Of a DNA stretch of 16,456 nucleotides, positions 7,795 through 13,311 are shown one piece after another; position 1 is the stretch's first letter, and the number at the start of each line of letters is the position of its first letter. This DNA comes from Acidobacteria bacterium UBA7540 (GTDB lineage: Bacteria; Acidobacteriota; Terriglobia; UBA7540): the NCBI GenBank assembly GCA_002478145.1, contig DLMI01000129.1, forward strand, positions 125,775-142,230, written 5' to 3'. The position numbers and the translations under genes were made by a program. Under the pieces are notes generated by a model. It searched no databases and was not told the origin of the DNA. It saw only the letters and a list, made by a program, of their open reading frames with translations.

Positions 7795-7966
7795 CTAGCA
7801 GGATGCTGAAAAAACCGTCTAGTCTGTCATTCCGAGGAGTCCCGATCTGATCGGGACGACGAGGAATCTCGCCCCGATCAGATCGGGGTTTCCAGAGCGA
7901 GATTCCTCTCCCGCAGGGCGGGATCGGAATGACAGCGTTCACAACGGTTTATCAGCATCCTGCTAG
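7795..7966. mobile_element. Nested palindromic, MITE-like element
   Basis: The ends are a perfect 15-bp inverted repeat (CTAGCAGGATGCTGA at 7795-7809 against 7952-7966) that continues imperfectly to ACGGTT. Further in are two more perfect 12-bp arms: CTGTCATTCCGA (7824-7835 with 7924-7935) and GAGGAATCTCGC (7861-7872 with 7897-7908). Small hairpins lie at 7840-7856 and 7872-7888. It holds no gene. A non-autonomous insertion or large REP-type element is the best reading. The right end supplies the stop codon of lipB. Confidence 0.75.
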
Positions 7967-8650
7967 ATTCGACCTTCGACCTTCGACTTGCTCCGCGACT
8001 TCGACCATTTCCAGCTCGAAGACCCTTCCGAAGCGCCGGACTACCTTCTCAGTAACCTCCTCCATCTCGACCCGCCGGCCCAACAGCTTCTGGAGCGATG
8101 TCACGCCTTTATCGCGCAGCCCACAAGGAACTATCCAGTCGAAGTAGCTCAGGTCGGTGTTGACATTGAAGGCGAAGCCATGGGAAGTGACCCAGCGAGA
8201 AATGTGGACTCCCATGGCTGCCAACTTGTCGTTCCCCACCCAGACTCCCGGGGCGCCCGCAAGGCGTCCGGCCTCGAGTCCGTACTCCCCTGCCACTGCG
8301 ATCAAGACTTCTTCAAGGCAGCGCATGTACCAGGCGATATCACGCCGGTGTTGCGCAAGGTCAAGGATGGGATAGCCCACCAACTGGCCGGGACCGTGGT
8401 AAGTCACGTCGCCGCCCCGATCGATCTCGAAGACCTGCGCTCCGCGCGCGGCAAGCTGCTCGGCTGAGATGAGGAGGTTTTCCGTCTTCGCATTGCGCCC
8501 TAGCGTGTAAACGTGGGGATGTTCGAGTAGCAGCAGAGTATCAGGAATAGTTCCTGCCTTGCGCCGCGCCACGAGTTCCCTTTGAAGCCGCAAGCCATCT
8601 TCGTAGTCCACCAGACCGAGTTGTTCGAGGTGACAAAGCATGAGCAGCAT
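7952..8650 (-). CDS. lipB: Octanoyl-[acyl carrier protein]:protein octanoyltransferase (LipB)
   Basis: LipB transfers octanoate from acyl carrier protein to the lipoyl domain lysine, the first step of lipoate synthesis on E2. The 232-residue protein has the signature RGGDVTYHGPGQLVGYP (78-94). The catalytic Lys/Cys pair is K142 (in NDKLAAMGVHI) and C176 (in WIVPCGLRDKGVTSL), the same arrangement as in known LipB enzymes. Start 8650 or the in-frame ATG 8641 are both possible; the latter matches family N-termini better, and neither has a Shine-Dalgarno because a heptad array directly abuts the start. The C-terminus is odd: residues 222-228 (VEGRRSN) come from three TTCGACC-type heptads, and LAGC plus the stop come from the palindromic element. 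LipA, the partner that inserts sulfur, is not in the window. Confidence 0.95.
   Translation of the reverse strand: MLLMLCHLEQLGLVDYEDGLRLQRELVARRKAGTIPDTLLLLEHPHVYTLGRNAKTENLLISAEQLAARGAQVFEIDRGGDVTYHGPGQLVGYPILDLAQHRRDIAWYMRCLEEVLIAVAGEYGLEAGRLAGAPGVWVGNDKLAAMGVHISRWVTSHGFAFNVNTDLSYFDWIVPCGLRDKGVTSLQKLLGRRVEMEEVTEKVVRRFGRVFELEMVEVAEQVEGRRSNLAGC
7967..7987. repeat. Three period-7 units, NTTCGAC type
   Basis: Units are ATTCGAC, CTTCGAC and CTTCGAC. The array directly adjoins the palindromic element and is translated as LipB residues 222-228. Confidence 0.6.
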
Positions 8651-8651
8651 T

Positions 8652-8787
8652 CAGCTATCAGCAGTCAGCTATCAGCCCTCAGCCTCCATTGGGAAGTTTC
8701 TTGATAGCCTCATCAACACGGCTTTTGTCCGGCGGTGATTCGCTTCCTGGGGTTCTAGCTGACGGCTGACTGCTGATAGCTGACAGC
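8652..8787. repeat. Facing period-7 arrays in the lipB-lpdA spacer
   Basis: On the left are five heptads of CAGCNNT type (8652-8686). On the right is the reverse-complement type AGCTGAC, GGCTGAC, TGCTGAT, AGCTGAC, AGC (8757-8787). About 70 bp lie between them with no gene. One side touches the lipB start, the other stops 4 bp from the lpdA stop codon. Confidence 0.65.
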
Positions 8788-8791
8788 ATCC

Positions 8792-10201
8792 CTAAATGTG
8801 AATCGCCCAATCCACCGCGGCGTGCGCCGCTTCCATCATCGCCTCGGAAAGAGTGGGGTGCGGGTGGATGGTATGCGACAGGTCGAGTGCCGTGCCCTCC
8901 AGACGCAAGGCCACGGTGGCTTCGGCCACGAGCTCCGTCACCCTCGGCCCGATCATATGGACGCCGAGTATCTCTCCATACTTTTCGTCGCACACCATCT
9001 TCACAAAACCCTCGCGGGCGCCCAGGATGCCAGCCTTACTGTTGCCTCCGAAGGGGAACTTTCCCACGCGAACCTTATGGCCCGCTTCGCGCGCCTGGCG
9101 TTCCGTGAGTCCCACACTGCTGATCTCAGGCTCACAATAGGTGCAATCCGGGACCTGTGTGTAGTTTATGGGCTCCACCGGCTTCCCCGCCGCGTGTGTA
9201 ACCGCAACGATGCCTTCCATCGAGCCCACATGCGCCAGCAGGGGGCTGTTCGCAACGATGTCACCCACGGCGTAGACGCCAGGCTCATCCGTTTGCATGT
9301 ATTGATCGACCTGCACGAACCCCCGCTCCAACTTGACCCGGGTTTTCTCCAGGCCCACTCCTTGCGTGTTGGGAGAACGTCCCACGGCTACCAACAAGGT
9401 TTCAGCTTCAACCGTTTGAGACTTCCCATTTGCTCCGGTATAAGAAACCGCCACTCCGTTTGCCGTTTTGGTGGCCTTCTCAACCTTGGCCTGCGTCTCA
9501 ATGGCGATGCCCTGCCGGCGGAATGACTTCTCGAGCTCGGCTGAGATTTCTTCATCTTCGAGCGGAACCGCGCGCGGCAACATCTCCAGGATCGTGACTT
9601 TCGTCCCGAAGCGGTGGAAGATGGAGGCAAACTCCACGCCCACGGCGCCGGCGCCCATAACCACCATCGATCTGGGGATCGCTTTCAGGGCCAGAATCTC
9701 CCTGTTGGTTAGGATGGTTTTCCCGTCCGGCTCGAAGCCTGGAAATGTCTTTGCCTCGGACCCCGTGGCAAGAACAATCTTCGGAGCCTGGATTTCTCGT
9801 GTCTGCCCCTTTGCGTCCGTTACCGTGATCCGGCCCCGCCCGGCCAGGCGGCCGTATCCTTGCATACTTTCCACTTTGTTCTTCTTGAAAAGAAACTCGA
9901 TGCCCTTGGCGAGTTTGGTGACCACCTTGGCTTTGCGGGCCTGGATTGCCGCCCAGTCAATGGAGAATTCCTTGCAGACGATTCCGTATTCGTTGGCATT
10001 CTTGAAATAGTCGTAGACCTCTGCGTTCAACAGGAGGGCTTTCGTCGGAATGCAGCCGACGTGCAGGCACGTCCCGCCGAACTTGTCATCTTTCTCGACT
10101 ATCAACGTCTTGAGCCCTAATTGCCCGGCTCGAATCGCAGCGACGTACCCGCCGGGCCCACTCCCGATAATCACAATGTCGTACTTTGGAGTCTCAGCCA
10201 A
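8792..10201 (-). CDS. lpdA: Dihydrolipoyl dehydrogenase (E3)
   Basis: E3 reoxidises the dihydrolipoyl arm of E2 and passes electrons by FAD to NAD. From TTG 10201 it has 469 residues, the normal length. The N-terminal FAD fold is IVIIGSGPGGYVAAIRAGQ (9-27). The redox disulfide lies in GGTCLHVGCIPTKALL at C45 and C50. The NAD-binding motif is VVMGAGAVGVEFASIFHRFG, and a second FAD motif is PGVYAVGDI. The C-terminal dimer domain carries the active-site pair H448 and E453 in HPHPTLSE. The longer open frame to 10264 adds 21 non-homologous residues; TTG 10201 is preceded by a perfect AGGAGG with a 7-base spacer, so I choose it. It is the first gene of the cluster, behind a candidate promoter. Confidence 0.96.
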   Translation of the reverse strand: MAETPKYDIVIIGSGPGGYVAAIRAGQLGLKTLIVEKDDKFGGTCLHVGCIPTKALLLNAEVYDYFKNANEYGIVCKEFSIDWAAIQARKAKVVTKLAKGIEFLFKKNKVESMQGYGRLAGRGRITVTDAKGQTREIQAPKIVLATGSEAKTFPGFEPDGKTILTNREILALKAIPRSMVVMGAGAVGVEFASIFHRFGTKVTILEMLPRAVPLEDEEISAELEKSFRRQGIAIETQAKVEKATKTANGVAVSYTGANGKSQTVEAETLLVAVGRSPNTQGVGLEKTRVKLERGFVQVDQYMQTDEPGVYAVGDIVANSPLLAHVGSMEGIVAVTHAAGKPVEPINYTQVPDCTYCEPEISSVGLTERQAREAGHKVRVGKFPFGGNSKAGILGAREGFVKMVCDEKYGEILGVHMIGPRVTELVAEATVALRLEGTALDLSHTIHPHPTLSEAMMEAAHAAVDWAIHI

Positions 10202-10208
10202 ACCGACA

Positions 10209-10214
10209 CCTCCT
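10209..10214 (-). promoter_or_regulatory. Ribosome binding site deciding the lpdA TTG start
   Basis: The minus strand reads AGGAGG, then 7 bases, then TTG. This is the strongest Shine-Dalgarno in the cluster and moves the start 21 codons inside the longest open frame. Confidence 0.75.
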
Positions 10215-10262
10215 CTCCTGCTGGTCGAATGATTCCCTGAACGTTCGAATCCGCAAGTCGTC

Positions 10263-10291
10263 ATCTTACATTACGAGAATTGGGGATACAA
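10263..10291 (-). promoter_or_regulatory. Candidate sigma-70 promoter of the dehydrogenase cluster
   Basis: On the minus strand TTGTAT (10286-10291) and TAAGAT (10263-10268) are spaced by exactly 17 bases. The expected transcription start is near 10256, giving a leader of about 55 bases before lpdA. Each box matches four or five of six consensus bases; this is a prediction. Confidence 0.4.
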
Positions 10292-10316
10292 GCAACTGCG
10301 GCGGCTGGCAACCGCT

Positions 10317-10469
10317 GGCTGGGGTCAGTCGAGCTGATTGTTTCATTGATCCATTGAGTCATTGCATCATTGAAAGGCGGCACCGGAATGGTTCTTCCAA
10401 TGGATCAATGACTCAATGAATCAATGATGAGATCCCTTTTGGGTCCAAGCAACTTACTCGACCCCAGCC
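10317..10469. repeat. Small nested inverted element with period-8 arrays
   Basis: The outer ends are a perfect 10-bp inverted repeat, GGCTGGGGTC (10317-10326) with GACCCCAGCC (10460-10469). Inside, five octads of NNTCATTG type (10333-10372; the first reads GCTGATTG) face four of CAATGNNN type (10398-10429). No reading frame is present. The octads match those in the E1-beta/E2 spacer, 6 kb away. Confidence 0.65.
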
Positions 10470-10480
10470 TCGGCGTGTTG

Positions 10481-10610
10481 AACTAACTCCTTTGTCTTCA
10501 AAGACATTCCCGCTTTCCACGTCTAACTCTATGTGTTTTCAACAACATTCCCGCTTGGCCCACGACTTTTCCACAGCGCTCCTTTGTTTTCAATGACATT
10601 CCCGCGTTGG
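10481..10610. repeat. Three imperfect direct repeats of about 40 bp
   Basis: Each copy contains a stretch like CTCCTTTGTTTTCAA, then ACATTCCCGC. The ACATTCCCGC cores begin at 10504, 10545 and 10596, so spacings are 41 and 51 bases. Copies 1 and 2 also share CTAACTC upstream and CACG downstream. The sequence is more AT-rich than its surroundings. The repeat is irregular and mismatched, so it is not a CRISPR array. A binding-site array or decayed tandem repeat is possible. Confidence 0.6.
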
Positions 10611-10630
10611 TCGTTCAATTTTTGAAGTTA

Positions 10631-10894
10631 CTACATCTGCGCACGGCCAGTCTCCCCAGACGGAATGTCGATTCCCGGGACCTTGCCCATGTCCACCATC
10701 CGGGTGTCATCGTCTTGGGCGGAGGCAGTAACCCCCATGTTGCCGGCTGGGAGTTCTTTCCCCAGGCCCGGCAGTATCCGCCCTTTGCGGGCCATAGCCC
10801 GGTCAACCGCGCCCGCGTGGCGCAGAATCCCAGTGCGAACCACCCCAACAGGGGGAAGGCAGGCGTCCCGTTCCGAGGTGGCTATGGCTTTCAC
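10631..10894 (-). other. Unresolved open frame in the repeat-rich spacer
   Basis: An 87-residue frame begins with GTG 10894 (VKAIATSERDACLPPVGVV...) and ends GETGRAQM. An overlapping plus-strand frame (10607-10996) is open as well. I recognise no family, motif or membrane segment, and neither frame has a clear ribosome site. The segment could hold a small gene or a decayed mobile-element remnant adjoining the direct repeats. From 10895 to 11076 I see only the AKR leader region, with the ribosome site near its end. Confidence 0.2.
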
Positions 10895-11076
10895 ATAGAT
10901 AGGCTAGCATATAGGGCCAGATCCGTCAAGAGACAACATGTCAACATGTGTAGCCCAGGGCGGATCGCGCCACTTTCGAAGCACGCTCCGAATTGACGGG
11001 GCTGGTTTTGGATGCTAAAACTACAGGGTTAGCCATATCCTTCAGAGGGATTGCTGCTAGGAAGGGAGGAAGGTCT

Positions 11077-12051
11077 ATGCGCCGCCGTGACTTTCTAGAA
11101 AAGGGAACTGAGGGTGCGAGGTTGGCAGCTCCGCACAAAATCCTGACGCCGCGGGCGAGTTCGGGAGAAGCGACGAAGCTCGCACCCATAGCCAAGCGCC
11201 GGCTCGGGAAGACGGGCGAGCACCTCTCCATCATAGGCTTGGGTGGCATGGTGGTCATGAACATGAAGCAGCCTCGGGCGAACAACCTCGTCGCGGAAGC
11301 CTTCGACCGTGGCATCAATTACTTTGATGTAGCGCCCTTTTACGGAGACGCACAACAACGTTTGGGACCGGCATTGCAACCCTACCGAAAGCGCTCCTTC
11401 CTCGCCTGCAAGACTGACGAGCGGACCAAGAGCGGCTCTCAAGGGGAACTCGATGAATCACTGCGTCTCCTGCGGACCGACCACTTTGACCTCTACCAGT
11501 TTCATTATTTGACCACCATGGACGATGTCGAAACAGTTTTTGGGCCGGACGGCGCCATGGAAACCTTCCAAGCTGCGAAGAAGGCGGGCAAGGTGCGCTT
11601 TCTCGGATTCTCAGCTCACTCGGTGGAAGCAGCTCTCGCGGCCATGGACCAGTACGAATTTGATACGATCCTCTTCCCGATTAACTTTGTCCTATTCTCA
11701 CAAGCCAACTTTGGGCCACAGGTGCTCGAAAAGGCGCGACAAAAGGGAATGGGAATCCTGGCGCTGAAAGGGATGGCGAAAACCCCATGGCCAAAAGCTA
11801 TGAAGGAGAGTAAGCGGCCTAATCCCAAGTGCTGGTATCAGCCTGCGGCGCTTCCTGAAGAAGCCTCGCTCGGCCTCCGATGGACCTTATCGAAACCGAT
11901 CACCGCAGCAATTCCCCCGGGTGACGAGAAATACTTCCGTGTCGCTATGGACGTGGGGCAGAGTTTTACGCCCATCAAGCCAGACGAGGAGAAAACGCTC
12001 ATGGCGCGCGCCACAGGAGTTGAACCAATCTTTCACCTCGGCAATACGTAG
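11077..12051 (+). CDS. Aldo/keto reductase
   Basis: The protein is an NAD(P)H-dependent oxidoreductase of the TIM-barrel aldo/keto reductase family, 324 residues from ATG 11077. The catalytic tetrad is visible: D84 and Y89 in NYFDVAPFYGDAQQRLGPAL, K112 in FLACKTDERT, H143 in DLYQFHYL. Other marks are LGKTGEHLSIIGLGG (43-57), GKVRFLGFSAHSVEA and GILALKGMAKTPW. ATG 11077 has GGAGGA six bases upstream, better than the longer frame from 10993. The N-terminus MRRRDFLEKG resembles a twin-arginine export signal (RRxFL), yet the following residues are charged and lack the hydrophobic core, so export is doubtful. The substrate is unknown. It is probably a separate transcription unit from the toxin-antitoxin pair downstream. 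Confidence 0.9.
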   Translation: MRRRDFLEKGTEGARLAAPHKILTPRASSGEATKLAPIAKRRLGKTGEHLSIIGLGGMVVMNMKQPRANNLVAEAFDRGINYFDVAPFYGDAQQRLGPALQPYRKRSFLACKTDERTKSGSQGELDESLRLLRTDHFDLYQFHYLTTMDDVETVFGPDGAMETFQAAKKAGKVRFLGFSAHSVEAALAAMDQYEFDTILFPINFVLFSQANFGPQVLEKARQKGMGILALKGMAKTPWPKAMKESKRPNPKCWYQPAALPEEASLGLRWTLSKPITAAIPPGDEKYFRVAMDVGQSFTPIKPDEEKTLMARATGVEPIFHLGNT

Positions 12052-12111
12052 CTTTGGCTGCAAACGGGAAATCCTACGTTGGGCAGTAGGTGGTATGGGA
12101 GTGAGTGGTGA

Positions 12112-12117
12112 TATACT
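12112..12117 (+). promoter_or_regulatory. Candidate extended -10 promoter of the first toxin-antitoxin pair
   Basis: TGATATACT contains a TG one base before TATACT, an extended -10 arrangement; no good -35 is seen at 16-18 bases. Transcription would begin near 12124, just ahead of the AGAGAGG ribosome site (12124-12130) for the antitoxin. Confidence 0.4.
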
Positions 12118-12136
12118 TGCAAAAGAGAGGCGACTC

Positions 12137-12337
12137 ATGAGCAAGGTGAAGGACCTTGAAAGCCAGATCCAGGAGCTCTCTCCCGAGGAGCTGACGGCAC
12201 TCCGCGAGTGGTTCACAACCTATGACGCGGGCACCTGGGACCGAGAGTTTGAGGTTGACGTAAAGAGTGGGAAACTCGACGCCATGGCGGAACGTGCGCT
12301 ACGCGACCACAACGCCGGACGCTCTACAAAGCTGTGA
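12137..12337 (+). CDS. Type II antitoxin, partner of a RelE/ParE-like toxin
   Basis: The 66-residue protein has a short helical N-terminus (MSKVKDLESQIQELSPEELT), an ALREWFTTYDAGTWDREFE segment and a tail SGKLDAMAERALRDHNAGRS. This is the recognisable form of a small antitoxin family that pairs with RelE/ParE-fold toxins; the C-terminal half probably wraps the toxin. ATG 12137 has AGAGAGG six bases upstream. The longer frame starting at 11921 overlaps the aldo/keto reductase and is rejected. The stop codon overlaps the toxin start (GTGA), the coupled arrangement usual for such pairs. Self-repression of its promoter is expected from the family but not shown by the sequence. Confidence 0.85.
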   Translation: MSKVKDLESQIQELSPEELTALREWFTTYDAGTWDREFEVDVKSGKLDAMAERALRDHNAGRSTKL

Positions 12338-12588
12338 ACCACCACGCCTCTCCGGACTTCTGGGCGTGCTATCGAGCGCTCCCTACCTCTGTCCAAGAAC
12401 TCGCTGACAAAGCTTTTGCCCTGCTCAAGGGGAACCCGCGACACCCATCCCTCCATTTCAAGAGGGTTGCTCAGTTCTGGTCGGTGCGGGTCGGTCTGCG
12501 CCACCGCGCCATCGGTGTGGAAGCATCTGACGGAGTGCTCTGGTTTTGGATTGGCACCCACGCCGATTACGGCCACCGCATTGACTGA
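12334..12588 (+). CDS. RelE/ParE-like toxin
   Basis: The 84-residue protein begins at GTG 12334, overlapping the antitoxin stop by four bases. It has the RelE/ParE pattern: two N-terminal helices (FWACYRALPTSVQELADKAFAL), HPSLHFKRV, then the beta strands FWSVRVGLRHRAIGVEA and GVLWFWIGTHADYGHRI. The ending IGTHxxY with basic residues is typical of the fold. RelE members cut mRNA on the ribosome and ParE members poison gyrase; the sequence does not decide between them. The stop lies 20 bp before the 87 bp ilvD-type repeat. Confidence 0.85.
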   Translation: MNHHASPDFWACYRALPTSVQELADKAFALLKGNPRHPSLHFKRVAQFWSVRVGLRHRAIGVEASDGVLWFWIGTHADYGHRID

Positions 12589-12608
12589 GACGTCGCTATG
12601 AGGAGACC

Positions 12609-12695
12609 CTGAAATGAATCCGCCACCCAAAGACCGATCAACGAACCTCCGCAGCCGCGACTGGTTTGGGAAAGACGACCGCTGGGGACTGGCGC
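12609..12695. repeat. 87-bp direct repeat, left copy (right copy 13307-13393)
   Basis: This copy matches 13307-13393 at 85 of 87 positions, offset by 698 bases. It covers the five bases before the dehydratase start and the first 27 codons. The two mismatches fall close together in codons 11 and 12. The identity ends sharply at both edges. It is far longer than ordinary insertion-sequence target duplications. Confidence 0.95.
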
Positions 12696-12700
12696 TTTAG
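12614..12700 (+). pseudogene. Truncated 5-prime copy of the downstream IlvD/Edd dehydratase
   Basis: The stub reads MNPPPKDRSTNLRSRDWFGK and continues DDRWGLAL to a TAG at 12698-12700, 28 codons in all. The first 27 codons match the dehydratase except Lys to Asn at residue 11. It keeps a fair ribosome site (GAGGAG at 12600-12605) that the intact copy lacks, which suggests that this was the original gene start before the intervening segment arrived. The peptide itself is unlikely to function. Confidence 0.85.
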
Positions 12701-12701
12701 C

Positions 12702-12731
12702 TTGCACGGAACACTCATTCCTTCCTATACT
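12702..12731 (+). promoter_or_regulatory. Candidate sigma-70 promoter at the duplication junction
   Basis: TTGCAC (12702-12707) and TATACT (12726-12731) are spaced by 18 bases. It begins six bases after the end of the 87-bp repeat. The predicted transcription start (about 12738) coincides with the GTG codons at 12733 and 12739, so the toxin message may be leaderless. Confidence 0.5.
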
Positions 12732-12732
12732 G

Positions 12733-13023
12733 GTGGCGGTGAATGTCCGCTTCTACCTCGATGCCGCAACGGGTCAACGGCACATCTTTCATCACGGTGT
12801 GGAAGAGGAAGAGGTCGAGGACGTCCTGGCCAATCCTGGAGAAGATCGTCCAGGGCGAGATGGCGCCCGCGTAGCGATTGGGCGGACGGCTGGCGGTCGG
12901 TACTTGAAAGTTGTGTACGTCCGCGACCCGAAGCCGGACAGCATTTTCGTCATTACCGCGTATGAGCTGCGCGGCAAACCACTCCGCGCCTATCGCAGGC
13001 GGCTGAGGAGAAGGCAGCGATGA
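12733..13023 (+). CDS. DUF4258-type protein, probable toxin of a toxin-antitoxin pair
   Basis: The protein has 96 residues from GTG 12733; GTG 12739 gives MNVRFYLDAATG and may be the real, leaderless start. The pattern HHGVEEEEVEDVLANP, then ARVAIGRTAGGRYLKVVYV, then FVITAYELRGKPLRAYRRR matches the DUF4258/BrnT-like group of small RNase-type toxins. The C-terminus is strongly basic. No Shine-Dalgarno is visible. The stop overlaps the next ATG by four bases. Here the toxin comes first and the antitoxin second, opposite to the pair upstream. Family assignment is from memory of the pattern; the toxin role is inferred from this pairing. Confidence 0.8.
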   Translation: MAVNVRFYLDAATGQRHIFHHGVEEEEVEDVLANPGEDRPGRDGARVAIGRTAGGRYLKVVYVRDPKPDSIFVITAYELRGKPLRAYRRRLRRRQR

Positions 13024-13223
13024 AACGAAACCGATTTCCGACCGGCTGGGATGAAGCCCGGGTTCAGAGCGTGCTGCAACATTACGAGCAACAGACCGAG
13101 GATGAGGCGGTCGCCGAAGACGAAGCTGCATTCCGGTTGCGGGGCCAGACCGCGGTGCTCGTGCCCAAACGCCTCGTTCCGGAAGTGACTCGGCTGATCG
13201 AGGCGCGGCGCTCCCGCCGGTAG
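13020..13223 (+). CDS. Probable antitoxin partner of the DUF4258-type toxin
   Basis: The 67-residue protein starts at ATG 13020 inside the toxin's TGA overlap. It reads MKRNRFPTGWDEARVQSVLQ, an acidic stretch (HYEQQTEDEAVAEDEAAF), then a short strand QTAVLVPKRLVPEVTRLIEA and a basic tail. Acidic small partners with GWDExRV near the start commonly follow DUF4258 or BrnT-like genes. It probably neutralises the basic toxin by binding. No named family is certain. Downstream, 13224-13311 holds no gene before the dehydratase. Confidence 0.78.
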   Translation: MKRNRFPTGWDEARVQSVLQHYEQQTEDEAVAEDEAAFRLRGQTAVLVPKRLVPEVTRLIEARRSRR

Positions 13224-13311
13224 AGCAGTTCGGGTAGGCTAAACATGGTGTCCAAACCTATGGCGGACAACACCCGCCCCAGCAGAACGCCTAGCCGTTA
13301 GAGCCACTGAA

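Noticed and set aside
7742..7942. N-terminal extension of the first E1-alpha by 67 residues
   Set aside because: The extension is translated palindrome; family N-termini match ATG 7741.
10481..10610. CRISPR array
   Set aside because: Only three mismatched copies, unequal spacing of 41 and 51 bases, related sequence between cores, and no cas gene.
11921..12136. N-terminal extension of the first antitoxin
   Set aside because: It overlaps the aldo/keto reductase and ignores the ribosome site at 12124-12130.
13224..13311. Integron attC site beside the second toxin-antitoxin pair
   Set aside because: GGCTAAAC and CCGTTAGAGC look vaguely like core sites but do not fit RYYYAAC/GTTRRRY, and the arms do not pair.
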